Assembly (NCBI GenBank): GCA_937864365.1
Contig: CALMJT010000072.1
Location: forward strand, 1 to 57,547
From: an uncultured Alteromonadales bacterium
Lineage (GTDB): Bacteria > Pseudomonadota > Gammaproteobacteria > Pseudomonadales > Cellvibrionaceae
Direction of reading: 5' to 3'
DNA length: 57,547 nucleotides
The first letter of the stretch is position 1; each line of letters starts with the position of its first letter. The translations under genes were made by a program, and so were the position numbers. Shown here one piece after another: positions 28,406-38,627 of this stretch. Below the pieces are notes generated by a model that had not been told where the DNA came from, did no database searches, and was given only the letters and a program-made list of their open reading frames with translations.

Positions 28406-29614
28406 TCAACGTTGTTTTGACCGTATTTCTTCCTGAGCGATAATTCGCGCTTGTTGGTCTATCGAAACAATTGCCTCAAGATCTGTGGTTGTGGGTGAAT
28501 CACAGCGATTCATGACCGACTCTACTATGGTTGCGATATCGGTATAACGAATTTTTTCGTCTAAAAATGCCTCAACAGCAACCTCATTGGCGGCATTCAT
28601 AACCGCAGCTATAGTTGACGACTCCCGGCTCGCATCGATCGCTAAACGTAAACACGGAAAGCGCTCAAAATCTGGCCGAGAAAAATCTAAACGCGCTACC
28701 TCGAAAAAATCTAAGTGCGCAACACCGGATTCTACGCGCTCTGGCCAAGCTAACGCGTGGGCGATTGGCGTTCTCATGTCAGGGTTTCCCATTTGAGCAA
28801 GTACTGAGCCATCAATATATTGAGCCATTGAATGGATGACGCTCTGCGGATGGATCACCACCTCGATATCATCAGGACTTACGTCGAACAGCCAACGCGC
28901 TTCGATAAATTCAAGGCCTTTATTCATCATGGTCGCGCTATCGACGGATATTTTTCGCCCCATCGACCAATTTGGATGAGCACAAGCTTGATCGGGAGTT
29001 ACCGCGATCAGATCAGCGATGGGAGTTTCTCGAAACGGGCCACCCGAACCTGTTAACAAGATTTTAGCGATACCGGAATCTTTGAGTGCGTCAGGCTTGG
29101 CCGCCCCCAAAGAGTCTTGAAACCCTTTGTAAGGTAGGCATTGAAAAATAGCATTGTGCTCGCTGTCGAGCGGCAGCAGGGTCGCCTTGTGATGGTCCAC
29201 TGCATCCATAAAAGCCTTGCCAGCCATTACCAACGACTCTTTGTTTGCAAGCAATACTTTTTTCCCGCTTTTAACAGCGGCCATGGTCGGTTTTAAACCC
29301 ACAGAACCCACAATAGCAGCCACAACGGTATCGACTTGACTGTCTGAAGCGACCTCTTCAAACGCCGCCATGCCGCAAAGCACTTCTGTTTCGCAGGTTT
29401 TGCCTGCGAGCGTATCTCTAAGTTCCGCCGCCTTTTGCGGATCGCTTAATACGGCAAATTTTGGCATAAACTCCAAACATTGCTGCGCCAATAATGAAAC
29501 ATTATTGTGCGCGGTCAGTGCAAAAACCTGAAAACGATTGGAATTTCGGGCAATAACATCAAGAGTGCTGCGACCAATTGAGCCGGTCGAGCCTAGGAGT
29601 GTAATTTGTTGCAT
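28406..29614 (-). CDS. dxr: 1-deoxy-D-xylulose 5-phosphate reductoisomerase
   Basis: It converts DXP to 2-C-methyl-D-erythritol 4-phosphate with NADPH, the committed step of the MEP isoprenoid pathway. The NADPH-binding loop GSTGSIG is at residues 8-14 from the chosen ATG at 29614; a TTG reading at 29635 adds seven residues not seen in the family. The metal-site segment [10 protein letters not shown] and the conserved ANKESLV, GSGGPF and [12 protein letters not shown] motifs are present. 402 residues is near the usual 398. It lies 31-52 bases after cdsA. Confidence 0.96.
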   Translation of the reverse strand: MQQITLLGSTGSIGRSTLDVIARNSNRFQVFALTAHNNVSLLAQQCLEFMPKFAVLSDPQKAAELRDTLAGKTCETEVLCGMAAFEEVASDSQVDTVVAAIVGSVGLKPTMAAVKSGKKVLLANKESLVMAGKAFMDAVDHHKATLLPLDSEHNAIFQCLPYKGFQDSLGAAKPDALKDSGIAKILLTGSGGPFRETPIADLIAVTPDQACAHPNWSMGRKISVDSATMMNKGLEFIEARWLFDVSPDDIEVVIHPQSVIHSMAQYIDGSVLAQMGNPDMRTPIAHALAWPERVESGVAHLDFFEVARLDFSRPDFERFPCLRLAIDASRESSTIAAVMNAANEVAVEAFLDEKIRYTDIATIVESVMNRCDSPTTTDLEAIVSIDQQARIIAQEEIRSKQR

Positions 29615-29666
29615 AGAAAAACTCAGAACTCCCAATTACGGGTGTCTTTTTGAACTTATTGGACGA

Positions 29667-30515
29667 TCAATTCGCCGGAAACTGTAAGCCAAGCAATAAT
29701 AGCCCTAAAGAAAACACCGGAGCAGCGGCAGTGATACCATCAACTCGATCGAGAATACCACCGTGACCTGGGAATAAATAACCACTGTCTTTAACACCTC
29801 GGTGCCGTTTTATCATGCTTTCAAGTAAGTCGCCCAGCACAGAACCCAAGGCCGTAGCAGCCACTAACAATATCAATGAAAGACGATTGTCTGGCATCCA
29901 AAAATAACCAACCACAACGGCTAGCAATACAGCCAACGATAAACCACCGAAAACACCCTCCCAAGATTTTCCTGGACTGACGGACGGCGCCAAACGTCTT
30001 TTGCCGAATTTTCGACCGGAAAAATAAGCACCGATATCGGCACTGGCAACGACCGTAACGAGAAACAGGATTAGCCAACTGCCGTTATGTTCTGAGCGTA
30101 AAAAGGTGAGACCAATCCAGGTAGGTATGAGCACCAAACCGCCAATCACCATGATTCCGGCTTGAGATCCCCAAGTTTTGGCGTTATCTGGATATCCGCG
30201 CACTAAAAACAATGCAACGATCCACCAGACTAAATCTATAAGTACAAAGTATTGAATTCTATCGTGGTCAATGGCTTCTAGATCGCTACCAAAGCCCAAC
30301 ATTCCGGCACATGCCGAGATAAGAACAAATAGGACACACACGTAGGTCATACGCTGGTGGCGACGCTTAAGACCAGCCAATGCCGACCACTCCCAAGCTG
30401 CCGCAGCAGTTGCGAAGGACACAAACATCAAAAAGCCGATTTTAGGCAAGATAAAGAGGGCAACTAAAAAGACGAGTGCCATCAGAACAGCACTTTTTAC
30501 CCTATCTTTAAGCAC
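29667..30515 (-). CDS. cdsA: Phosphatidate cytidylyltransferase
   Basis: An inner-membrane enzyme that makes CDP-diacylglycerol from phosphatidate and CTP for phospholipid synthesis. The 282 residues carry about eight transmembrane segments, and the CdsA signature lies near the C-terminus (SMIKRHRGVKDSGYLFPGHG followed by GILDRVDG). SVSPGKSWEG is also conserved. The start is a GTG that overlaps the end of uppS by eight bases, with GGGGA six bases upstream. Confidence 0.95.
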   Translation of the reverse strand: MLKDRVKSAVLMALVFLVALFILPKIGFLMFVSFATAAAAWEWSALAGLKRRHQRMTYVCVLFVLISACAGMLGFGSDLEAIDHDRIQYFVLIDLVWWIVALFLVRGYPDNAKTWGSQAGIMVIGGLVLIPTWIGLTFLRSEHNGSWLILFLVTVVASADIGAYFSGRKFGKRRLAPSVSPGKSWEGVFGGLSLAVLLAVVVGYFWMPDNRLSLILLVAATALGSVLGDLLESMIKRHRGVKDSGYLFPGHGGILDRVDGITAAAPVFSLGLLLLGLQFPAN

Positions 30516-31248
30516 TGGCTATCCCCGGTTTATTATTATCATCAGTGTGGCGACCGCCAAAACGCCGCTGACGGCAGTAAAACTCATCAACAGCTTTATT
30601 AAGTTCAACGCCATCAAAATCTGGCCAATAGACGTTGGTAAAATAAAATTCAGTATAAGCAGCCTGCCAAAGTAAGAAATTACTGATGCGTACTTCGCCA
30701 CCGGTTCGTATTAATAGATCGAGTGGCGGCAGGTCGGCCAAGCTTAAATGTGAAGCTATCAAGTCTTCATTGATACTTTCAGGAGTTATTAAGCCGCTCG
30801 CAATCTGTTCGGCAACTTTTTTGGCCGCTTGGGTCATATCCCATTTGCCGCCATAGTCGGCGGCGATGACCAACGTACGCTGACCATTACGGGTAATGTC
30901 TTCAGCTTCAGCCATAGCTTGCTGAATGCGCTTACTAAAACGATCACGACTGCCAATAATGCGAATCGCGACGTTTTCTTCACTCAGCTGGCGCGCTTCT
31001 CGGCGTAAATACCCCAAAAATAACGTCATTAAAGCATTTACTTCGGTTGGTGGACGACGCCAGTTTTCGCTACTGAAAGCAAATAACGTTAAAACCTCAA
31101 CACCGCGCTCTAAGCTGGCCCGAAGAACATCTCTAATTCTCTCAACACCGGCTTTGTGGCCGGAAGCAACCAACATACCCTGCTGCTTCGCCCAGCGGCT
31201 ATTACCATCCATAATAATGGCAATGTGTTTTAACGCTTCGCTCGTCAC
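30508..31248 (-). CDS. uppS: Undecaprenyl (di-trans,poly-cis) diphosphate synthase
   Basis: A cis-prenyltransferase that makes the C55 carrier lipid for peptidoglycan and O-antigen. The N-terminal motif IIMDGNSRWAKQQG gives catalytic Asp14, and the C-terminal RTGGEVRISNFLLWQ is the usual substrate-binding segment (RTSGE-type in E. coli, here with Gly). 246 residues, normal. The start is GTG with AGAGG upstream. It overlaps cdsA and follows frr by 32 bases. Confidence 0.96.
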   Translation of the reverse strand: MTSEALKHIAIIMDGNSRWAKQQGMLVASGHKAGVERIRDVLRASLERGVEVLTLFAFSSENWRRPPTEVNALMTLFLGYLRREARQLSEENVAIRIIGSRDRFSKRIQQAMAEAEDITRNGQRTLVIAADYGGKWDMTQAAKKVAEQIASGLITPESINEDLIASHLSLADLPPLDLLIRTGGEVRISNFLLWQAAYTEFYFTNVYWPDFDGVELNKAVDEFYCRQRRFGGRHTDDNNKPGIASA

Positions 31249-31280
31249 GCCAACCTCTATAAGGCTAAAAATTTCAGCCC

Positions 31281-31838
31281 TTAAATTTCCATCAAATCCT
31301 TTTCTTTATCTGCCAAAGCGCTATCCACTTGGGCGATATACTTGTCCGTGATTTTTTGTACGTCTTCACCGCCTTTGCGCTCTTCGTCTTCACCAATTTC
31401 TTTATCTTTCAATAAAGTTTTAAGGTCTCCGATAGCGTCGCGACGAATGTTGCGGATGGATACACGAGCTTGCTCTGCTTCAGCACGAGCGGTTTTGATA
31501 AAGCCCTTACGAGTCTCTTCTGTAAGCGCTGGCATTGGTAAACGAATCAGCTCGCCGGTTGTCGATGGGTTCAACCCCAAATCTGACTTCATGATGGCTT
31601 TTTCAATTTCAGGAATCAAAGAGCGATCCCAAGCTGATATTGAAAGAGTACGCGCGTCTAAAACTGAAACGTTGGCGGCCTGTGACAACGGAGTTTCTGA
31701 GCCGTAGTAGTTAACGGTGATGCCATCCAACAAACTTGGGTGAGCACGACCTGTACGAATTTTATTGAAGTTATGTCCAAGTGCTTCGATTGATTTACCC
31801 ATACGGGTTTCTGCATCATTGAGAATATCTTTGATCAT
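31281..31838 (-). CDS. frr: Ribosome recycling factor
   Basis: It splits post-termination ribosomes together with EF-G. The 185 residues match the family, with the standard start [20 protein letters not shown] and the conserved [15 protein letters not shown]. The three-helix bundle and beta domain are intact by eye. It lies 36 bases after pyrH in the conserved tsf-pyrH-frr order. Confidence 0.97.
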   Translation of the reverse strand: MIKDILNDAETRMGKSIEALGHNFNKIRTGRAHPSLLDGITVNYYGSETPLSQAANVSVLDARTLSISAWDRSLIPEIEKAIMKSDLGLNPSTTGELIRLPMPALTEETRKGFIKTARAEAEQARVSIRNIRRDAIGDLKTLLKDKEIGEDEERKGGEDVQKITDKYIAQVDSALADKEKDLMEI

Positions 31839-31874
31839 CAGTGACTAGCTCTCTTATTTTTCTTCCGGTAAGGC

Positions 31875-32618
31875 TCAACCTTCTTGTGGACGAGTTTGCT
31901 CCACGAGAGTGCCTTCACTACCACCGGTAATTATGTTTAATAACGCGCCTACTTTGTCCATTTTGAAAACACGTAATGGCATATCGTGTTCTTGACACAA
32001 GCATATAGCGGTTAAATCCATTACACCCAACTTCTTACTCAAGACTTCGTCGTAACTTAAGCGATCGTATCTGATCGCAGACGGATCTTTCATAGGATCT
32101 GCGGTGTATACACCATCCACTTTGGTGGCTTTCAAAACCAAATCCACCTCAACTTCAATTCCGCGTAAGCAAGCCGCAGAATCTGTGGTGAAAAATGGGT
32201 TGCCGGTACCCGCGGAGAAAATTACCACTTCACCGGACTCTAATAAACGCATGGCTCGACGTCGGTCGTAATGCTCAACGATACCACTCATAGGAATTGC
32301 AGACATCACACTACAATTAATATCGGAACGTTCTAGCGCATCGCGCATCGCCAGTGCATTCATTACTGTTGCTAACATACCCATGTGGTCACCGGTAACA
32401 CGATCGAGACCGGCGGCACTGAGAGCGGCGCCCCGGAAAAGGTTACCACCGCCAATTACTAAGCCAACCTGGACACCGATGCCAACCAGTTGACCAATTT
32501 CGAGCGCCATCTTATCAAGGACTTTGGGATCGATACCAAAACCCTCTTCTCCCATAAGCTGCTCACCGCTTAATTTTAATAAAATCCTTTTGTATTTTTT
32601 GTCCCGGGCTGTTGCCAT
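31875..32618 (-). CDS. pyrH: UMP kinase
   Basis: A hexameric amino-acid-kinase-fold enzyme that phosphorylates UMP to UDP, feeding RNA, DNA and UDP-sugar synthesis (including UDP-GlcNAc for LpxA). I start it at the ATG at 32618 ([20 protein letters not shown]), which has GGAG seven bases upstream; a GTG at 32636 is less likely. Motifs GGGNLFRG and [12 protein letters not shown] are conserved. The terminator after tsf separates it from the rpsB-tsf transcript, so it may have its own promoter in the 32640-32800 gap. Confidence 0.96.
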   Translation of the reverse strand: MATARDKKYKRILLKLSGEQLMGEEGFGIDPKVLDKMALEIGQLVGIGVQVGLVIGGGNLFRGAALSAAGLDRVTGDHMGMLATVMNALAMRDALERSDINCSVMSAIPMSGIVEHYDRRRAMRLLESGEVVIFSAGTGNPFFTTDSAACLRGIEVEVDLVLKATKVDGVYTADPMKDPSAIRYDRLSYDEVLSKKLGVMDLTAICLCQEHDMPLRVFKMDKVGALLNIITGGSEGTLVEQTRPQEG

Positions 32619-32803
32619 GGTTTCGCTCCGCCACACCAGATAAAAATTTGCGGCGAAGTTTAACAGGAAGCGTAATGAATTTCACAAATCAATTATCTTA
32701 CATTACGTTCAAAATTGATTTGTAAAATACTTTTCACAGACTTCTGTTTAGAACCGCCGCAAAAAAATTCAAAAACCGCTTTTTTAGCTCTTTCGCAACA
32801 AAA

Positions 32804-32829
32804 AAAAACCGGGGATATCCCCGGTTTTT
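32804..32829. terminator. Rho-independent terminator after tsf
   Basis: A fully palindromic hairpin, AAAAACCGGGG and CCCCGGTTTTT around ATAT, 31 bases past the tsf stop. It ends the rpsB-tsf transcript before pyrH. Confidence 0.92.
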
Positions 32830-32859
32830 ATTGCTAAGCAAATGCCAATAAATTTGAGC

Positions 32860-33738
32860 TTATTTGTTAGCTTGTTGTACCTGAGCAGCAACTTCAGCAG
32901 CGAAGTCCACTTCTGCTTTCTCGATACCTTCACCCACTTCGAAACGTACGAAAGAAGCAACTTCACCGCCAGCTGCTTTAGCAAGCTGAGCAACGGTTTG
33001 CTCTGGGTTCTTAACAAACGGTTGTTGAGATAAGCTGTTTTCTTTCAAAAACTTGTTGATACGGCCGCCCATCATTTTCTCAACGATTTCGTCTGGCTTA
33101 CCGGCCATATCCGGTTGAGCTTTGATGATTTCTTTTTCTTTCTCAAGCAATTCAGCAGGCATATCTTCTGGCTTGTTAACACGTGGGTTAACAGCAGCTA
33201 CGTGCATAGCAATGTCTTTTGCAACATCGGCTTTGCCAGCAACAGTCAATTCAACGATCGATGCGATACGGTTGTTAGAGTGAACATAAACGCCAACACA
33301 GCCCGCTTCGCTAGTCACTGCCGAAATGCGACGAACGCTGATGTTTTCACCGATTTTTTGAACGAGTTTTTCACGAGCGTCTTCTAAGTCACCAGCCATA
33401 AGAGCAGCAACGTCGGTTTGCTTGTCAGCGAATGCTTTCTCTAAAACGGTTTCACAAAAACCTAGGAAGCTAGTATCGCGAGCAACGAAGTCAGTTTCGC
33501 TGTTAACTTCAACCATTAGCGCGTAAGTACCTTCGTCGTTAGACTTGGCAACAACCACACCTTCTGCTGCGGTACGATCCGCTTTCTTAGCCGCTTTAAG
33601 GCCACTGGCTTTACGCAAGTTTTCAATCGCCAATTCGATATCGCCATCAGCTTCTTGCAAAGCTTTTTTACATTCCATCATACCTAAACCGGTACGCTCA
33701 CGTAGATCTTTAACTAAAGATGCAGAAATAGCTGCCAT
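32860..33738 (-). CDS. tsf: Translation elongation factor Ts
   Basis: The guanine-nucleotide exchange factor for EF-Tu. 292 residues, with the UBA-like N-terminus ([20 protein letters not shown]) and the conserved TDFVARD motif that contacts EF-Tu. The ATG has GAGGA upstream. It is preceded by rpsB with an intergenic hairpin, and followed by a strong terminator. Confidence 0.98.
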   Translation of the reverse strand: MAAISASLVKDLRERTGLGMMECKKALQEADGDIELAIENLRKASGLKAAKKADRTAAEGVVVAKSNDEGTYALMVEVNSETDFVARDTSFLGFCETVLEKAFADKQTDVAALMAGDLEDAREKLVQKIGENISVRRISAVTSEAGCVGVYVHSNNRIASIVELTVAGKADVAKDIAMHVAAVNPRVNKPEDMPAELLEKEKEIIKAQPDMAGKPDEIVEKMMGGRINKFLKENSLSQQPFVKNPEQTVAQLAKAAGGEVASFVRFEVGEGIEKAEVDFAAEVAAQVQQANK

Positions 33739-33781
33739 CTTTTTATCCTCTATGAAAATTCGTGAATTAAATAATGTTTGA

Positions 33782-33807
33782 AAAAAGGGGCCTGCTAGCC
33801 CCTTTTT
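33782..33807. terminator. Attenuator-like terminator between rpsB and tsf
   Basis: AAAAAGGGGC and GCCCCTTTTT around loop CTGCTA, symmetric, in the 183-base gap between rpsB and tsf. As tsf has no obvious separate position away from it, partial read-through is likely; the ratio of S2 to EF-Ts could be set here. Confidence 0.75.
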
Positions 33808-33921
33808 GAATCAAATGTCGAACTATGAGTAAGCATTTGTGATTTAAACCGCGTTATACCGGTCTTCCATGCCATTTATATGACGCACAAATTTTTACTA
33901 TAAGATTCGTATGTTCGATGA

Positions 33922-34665
33922 TTACTCAGCAGCTACGTCAGCTTGCTGTTCTTCAACGTACTCGTCTTTTACAGGAGCTTGATTTGCAGCGGCACCTTCT
34001 AGACAAGCATCAGCAATTGCACTGGTGTACAACTTGATTGCACGGATTGCGTCATCGTTACCTGGAATAACGTAATCAACGCCTTCTGGGCTGCTGTTGG
34101 TATCAACAATACCAATAACTGGAATACCAAGCTTGTTAGCTTCTTGAATTGCAATGCGCTCGTGCTCAACATCGATGATGAATAGTGCATCTGGAAGGCC
34201 GCCCATGTCTTTAATACCACCAATTGAGCGGTCTAGTTTTTCCATGGTGCGAGTGCGCATTAACGCTTCTTTCTTAGTAAGCTTATCGAAAGTACCGTCT
34301 TGGCTTTGAATTTCAAGCTCGCGGTAGCGCTTGATAGAAGCACGAATGGTTTTATAGTTGGTAAGCATACCACCTAACCAACGGTGACTTACGAAAGGCT
34401 GACCAGAACGCTCTGCTTGTTCGCGAATGCTCTTTTGAGCCGCACGCTTGGTGCCAACGAAAAGGATTTTCTTTTTAGAGGCTGCCATCTTACGAACAAC
34501 TTCAAGAGCTTCGTTAAAGGCAGGCACAGTGTGCTCAAGGTTGATGATGTGGATTTTGTTGCGAGCGCCAAAAATGTATTGATTCATTTTTGGGTTCCAG
34601 TAACGGGTTTGGTGACCGAAGTGAACACCGGCTTGCAACATGTCGCGCATGCTTACTTGTGGCAT
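33922..34665 (-). CDS. rpsB: 30S ribosomal protein S2
   Basis: A small-subunit protein and the known autoregulator of its own operon in gammaproteobacteria. 247 residues, with family motifs [41 protein letters not shown] and [20 protein letters not shown]. The ATG has its Shine-Dalgarno (AGGA) placed partly in a hairpin loop (see leader). It is the first gene of the minus-strand core block, divergent from map. Confidence 0.98.
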   Translation of the reverse strand: MPQVSMRDMLQAGVHFGHQTRYWNPKMNQYIFGARNKIHIINLEHTVPAFNEALEVVRKMAASKKKILFVGTKRAAQKSIREQAERSGQPFVSHRWLGGMLTNYKTIRASIKRYRELEIQSQDGTFDKLTKKEALMRTRTMEKLDRSIGGIKDMGGLPDALFIIDVEHERIAIQEANKLGIPVIGIVDTNSSPEGVDYVIPGNDDAIRAIKLYTSAIADACLEGAAANQAPVKDEYVEEQQADVAAE

Positions 34666-34719
34666 AAATAATTCCTAAATTATTTGGGTTGAGCCTCCAT
34701 ACATCCCAACTTTCAACCC
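34666..34719 (-). promoter_or_regulatory. rpsB 5' leader with two stacked hairpins (candidate S2 autoregulatory site)
   Basis: Read as mRNA, the leader next to the rpsB ATG has a stem of GGGUUGA and UCAACCC (34686-34719), then directly a second perfect eight-pair stem AAAUAAUU / AAUUAUUU with loop UAGG (34666-34685) ending at the start codon. The loop holds most of the AGGA ribosome-binding site. In E. coli, S2 represses rpsB-tsf through the rpsB leader; a similar role here is inferred. Confidence 0.55.
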
Positions 34720-35136
34720 ATAAAGAGCACCCAGAAAGTCGTGTCGACGTATGTGTGACATTGTGTTTTTAACGCTTTTTTCGCCGAGGAGCAGACCCCT
34801 ACCAGACGAGCCGCGCTTTATACCACAAACACCTGCCTACTTCTACAAAAAGCTGGTTTGATTTTGACGGAAAACGCGACACAAAACGCCTAATTGCTCG
34901 ATAAGCACAGAATTTACAAGGAATTAGCAATAAAAATAAGCACCAAACGAGCAAGACATAACCTACTCGACGTTTACTGCTTGGTTTATACTTATGCACT
35001 TTATGCGAAAATTACGTAAATCCTTGAGCTACCAAGCAGATCGCTCCAGACACTGTGATCATTGTGAACCTCAATCTTGAGCAGTCTTTTGCCTCGTAAT
35101 TCGCACCACTCTATCAATCAGACCCAAAGGTAAACT
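34720..35136. other. Divergent promoter region between rpsB and map
   Basis: About 420 bases separate the rpsB leader from map. It must hold promoters for both strands. A minus-strand 66-codon frame (34799-34999) is present but I judge it non-coding. No tRNA or other RNA gene is seen. Confidence 0.5.
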
Positions 35137-35910
35137 ATGACCAATATTCACATTAAAACCCCAGAAGAAATCGCGAAGATGCGAATCGCAGGCAAAATGG
35201 CCGCTGATGTTCTGGAGATGATAGGTGAATACGTGGTGCCCGGCGTAACAACCGAAAAGCTCGATCAAATCTGCCACGACTACATTGTTAATGAGCAGAA
35301 AGCTATTCCGGCATGCTTGGGCTACAAAGGATTTCCTAAATCAATCTGCACCTCGGTAAACCAAGTAATTTGTCACGGCATTCCGTCTGATAAGAAAATC
35401 CTCAAAGAAGGCGACATCATTAATATTGATGTCACCGTTATTTATGATGGTTATCACGGCGACACCAGTAAGATGTACAACGTCGGCAAAGTTGCTCCAC
35501 ATGCCGACCGCTTGGTAAAAGTAACTCAAGAGTGCTTATATAAAGGTATTGAACTGGTAAAACCGGGCACACGTTTAGGCGATATCGGCCACGTTATTCA
35601 GCAACATGCTGAGAAAAACTATTACTCGGTAGTACGTGAATACTGCGGTCATGGTATTGGCAAACAATTCCACGAAGAACCGCAAATTCTGCATTACGGC
35701 AGACCAGGCACAGGCATGGAACTGGTTGAAGGTATGGTTTTCACCATCGAACCCATGATTAACGCTGGCAAACCTCATACTAAACTTAAAAAAGATGGCT
35801 GGACCGTAGAAACCAAAGACGGTCGCCTATCAGCGCAGTGGGAGCACACCATGGCCGTTACTGCTACCGGCGTTGAAGTCTTTACTACTCGCTCAGAGGA
35901 AAGCTTTTAG
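35137..35910 (+). CDS. map: Methionine aminopeptidase, type I
   Basis: It removes the N-terminal methionine from new proteins using two metal ions. 257 residues; metal ligands fall in IDVTVIYDGYHGDTSKMY, CGHGIGKQFHEEP and FTIEP..., with the final Glu in SAQWEHTMAVT. The ATG has AAAGG upstream. It is divergent from rpsB, and its stop overlaps the start of glnD by one base. Confidence 0.98.
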   Translation: MTNIHIKTPEEIAKMRIAGKMAADVLEMIGEYVVPGVTTEKLDQICHDYIVNEQKAIPACLGYKGFPKSICTSVNQVICHGIPSDKKILKEGDIINIDVTVIYDGYHGDTSKMYNVGKVAPHADRLVKVTQECLYKGIELVKPGTRLGDIGHVIQQHAEKNYYSVVREYCGHGIGKQFHEEPQILHYGRPGTGMELVEGMVFTIEPMINAGKPHTKLKKDGWTVETKDGRLSAQWEHTMAVTATGVEVFTTRSEESF

Positions 35911-38609
35911 TGTCGATTCCACACTTCGAAGAACCCCTGATTTTTTTTGATCAGGAGAAGTTTCGCCACAATTTAGAATCTAGCGATAACAAGATCTCCG
36001 TGTTTAAGGCGGCGATCTCGCAAACCAACGCTCATTTTGATCATCGTTTTTCCCAAGGCGATCCAATTCGTCGCCTTATCTACGAACGTGCATTATTTGT
36101 TGATTGCCTGCTGCATTATGCTTGGCACCAATTTGAGTGGAGCGAGCAATGCGGCCTTATCGCTGTTGGTGGATACGGTCGCGGTCAGCTGCATCCCTAC
36201 TCGGATATCGACATTCTGATACTCTTCGAAGAAGACAATATTGAGTCTGCCAGTAAAAGCATTGAAGGCTTTGTAATGCTGTTGTGGGATATTGGTTTAG
36301 ACATAGGCCACAGCGTACGCACTATCGAGCAATGCACCAAGCTTGCGTCTAACGATATCACGATCATTACCAACCTTATGGAATGCCGCTCGATTGTTGG
36401 TAAACCGCATTTAGTGTCTATGCTCAAAGACGCCGTCAGCCCAGATGTTGTTTGGCCTGCGAGAGAATTCTTCAAAGCCAAGCTTGCCGAACAAGGAAAG
36501 CGCCACCAGAAGTTTAATTTCACCGAATACAACCTTGAGCCAAACATCAAAAACGCGCCCGGTGGCTTGCGCGATATTCAAACTCTGGTTTGGGTTACCA
36601 AGCGCTTCTTTGGCGTCGATTCAATCAATCAATTGGAAGGCCAAGACGTTATTACCTCCAGAGAGCTTTCTATTCTTAATGGCGGTGAAGAATTTCTTTG
36701 GAAGGTTCGCTACGGCTTGCATCTTTTAGCGGGTCGCCCTGAAGAGCGACTGCTATTCAATTACCAGACCGAATTGGCAACCATGTTCGGCTACAGCAAT
36801 TCTGAAAAACGTTTGGCTGTAGAGCAGTTTATGCAATGGTATTACCGCGTTGTCTTGTCTCTGCGAGAGTTGAACGATGTCTTGTTACAATTCTTAAGTG
36901 AAGCCATCTTAGATAAAGGTGTGCCGGAAGAAATCATACCCATTAATGATCGCTTCCAGCTCAACAACAACTTTATTGAAGTTACCAACAACAAAGTCTT
37001 TGAGCGCTACCCATCGGCATTACTCGAAATCTTTGTACACATGGGCAATAACCCGAAAATACAGGGTGTTCGCGCCAGCACCATTCGCTTGATCCGTGCC
37101 AGCAGAAATCTCATTGACGATGAATTTCGAGCCACACCACTGCATCAAAGCTTGTTTATCGCCATTTTGCGCGCGCCCTTCGATCTATTCACCTTATTGC
37201 GACGCATGAAGCGTTATGGCGTATTGGGTCGATACCTACCAGAATTTGGTCGCATTACCGGCCAAATGCAGCACGATTTATTTCATATTTATACGGTTGA
37301 TGCTCACACGCTACAACTGGTGAAAATGCTGCAACATTTCTCACAAGCCGAGAGCAAAGATTCATACCCAATCGCCCACTACATTTACCGCAATTTGCCC
37401 AAACCGGAATTGCTTTACATGGCGGGTCTTTATCACGATATCGCCAAAGGCCGTGGTGGCGATCATTCACAATTAGGCGCTAAAGACGCCTACGATTTTT
37501 GTACGCGCCATAATGTGAATCGCCGCGATACCAACCTAATTGTGTGGTTGGTCGAAAATCATTTGATGATGTCTTCGGTCTCCCAGAAACAAGATATTTC
37601 CGATCCCGATGTTATTCACAATTTCGCCATAGAAGTTGCCGACCAATATCGTCTCGACTATTTATACACGCTCACCGTCGCCGATATGAACGCCACCAAT
37701 CCAACCATTTGGAATAACTGGCGCGCCAGCCTTATGCGACAGCTGTACATGGAGACCAAACGCATACTGAGACGTGGTCTCGAAAACCCGGTTGATCGAC
37801 AAGATTTGATCGACGAGACCCAGCAGTCTGCTTTGGCCAAGTTGGCCGACAAAAAGCTTTCAAAAGACAAAGCGTTAAACATTTGGGCCGATATCAGCGA
37901 AGATTATTTTGTTCGTGAATCGCACATCGATATCGCCTGGCAAACTCAGGCCGTGGCCGATGCCGAAGACCCAAGTCTTGTCGTAGCCTTCAGCCAAACC
38001 AGCACTTTTCATGTTGAAGGCGCCACGCAAATATTCATTCGCACCCTTGATCGCAAAAACGTATTCGCCACTGCGGCGCTAACACTTGATCACTTGAACC
38101 TAAACATTCAAGAAGCGCGCATTTATACCTCCGATACCGGCATTACGCTGATTAACTTCTACGTGTTGGATCAGCAAGGCAATCCGATCGAGCGCGATAA
38201 AAAAACCTTAAAGAAAATTCATGACTCTCTAGTACGTGAAATTTCCGTAGGCCTTGAAGATTCCACCAGTATTCACCGCAGAACGCCACGCGTGCTCAAG
38301 CATTTCCGCATGCCTACTCAAACCTCAATCAATAATGACTTGGTGAGCGGCCAAACCTTGCTAGAAGTCATCTCTCCTGACCGACCCGGATTACTGGCCC
38401 GCATTGGACGTATATTTATCGACTTGAACATTCACCTAAACAGTGCGCGCATTAGTACACTTGGCGAGCGCGTCGAAGACGTGTTCTTATTATCGGACGA
38501 AAACGGCGAGCCATTGAGCGACCCAAATGTCTGCGCGCAACTGCAAAAAGAAATTCAAAGTCAGCTGGATCAGCAAACTCAAGAACAAGACGCCAAAGTT
38601 CTGGCTTAA
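35910..38609 (+). CDS. glnD: Bifunctional uridylyltransferase / uridylyl-removing enzyme GlnD
   Basis: The glutamine sensor of nitrogen control; it uridylylates and de-uridylylates the PII protein GlnB. 899 residues. The nucleotidyltransferase motif GGYGRGQLHPYSDIDILI is at about residues 87-104, the HD hydrolase domain with YHDIAKGRGGDHS near 508, and two ACT domains near 700-780 and 815-890 that bind glutamine. The GTG start overlaps the map TAG (TAGTG), with GAGG upstream, so the two are coupled. Confidence 0.97.
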   Translation: MSIPHFEEPLIFFDQEKFRHNLESSDNKISVFKAAISQTNAHFDHRFSQGDPIRRLIYERALFVDCLLHYAWHQFEWSEQCGLIAVGGYGRGQLHPYSDIDILILFEEDNIESASKSIEGFVMLLWDIGLDIGHSVRTIEQCTKLASNDITIITNLMECRSIVGKPHLVSMLKDAVSPDVVWPAREFFKAKLAEQGKRHQKFNFTEYNLEPNIKNAPGGLRDIQTLVWVTKRFFGVDSINQLEGQDVITSRELSILNGGEEFLWKVRYGLHLLAGRPEERLLFNYQTELATMFGYSNSEKRLAVEQFMQWYYRVVLSLRELNDVLLQFLSEAILDKGVPEEIIPINDRFQLNNNFIEVTNNKVFERYPSALLEIFVHMGNNPKIQGVRASTIRLIRASRNLIDDEFRATPLHQSLFIAILRAPFDLFTLLRRMKRYGVLGRYLPEFGRITGQMQHDLFHIYTVDAHTLQLVKMLQHFSQAESKDSYPIAHYIYRNLPKPELLYMAGLYHDIAKGRGGDHSQLGAKDAYDFCTRHNVNRRDTNLIVWLVENHLMMSSVSQKQDISDPDVIHNFAIEVADQYRLDYLYTLTVADMNATNPTIWNNWRASLMRQLYMETKRILRRGLENPVDRQDLIDETQQSALAKLADKKLSKDKALNIWADISEDYFVRESHIDIAWQTQAVADAEDPSLVVAFSQTSTFHVEGATQIFIRTLDRKNVFATAALTLDHLNLNIQEARIYTSDTGITLINFYVLDQQGNPIERDKKTLKKIHDSLVREISVGLEDSTSIHRRTPRVLKHFRMPTQTSINNDLVSGQTLLEVISPDRPGLLARIGRIFIDLNIHLNSARISTLGERVEDVFLLSDENGEPLSDPNVCAQLQKEIQSQLDQQTQEQDAKVLA

Positions 38610-38627
38610 CCAAAAGATTTTCCCAAC

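Noticed and set aside
34799-34999. A 66-codon minus-strand frame upstream of rpsB, with a hydrophobic middle
   Set aside because: GTG start without a Shine-Dalgarno, inside the probable promoter and leader region of rpsB.
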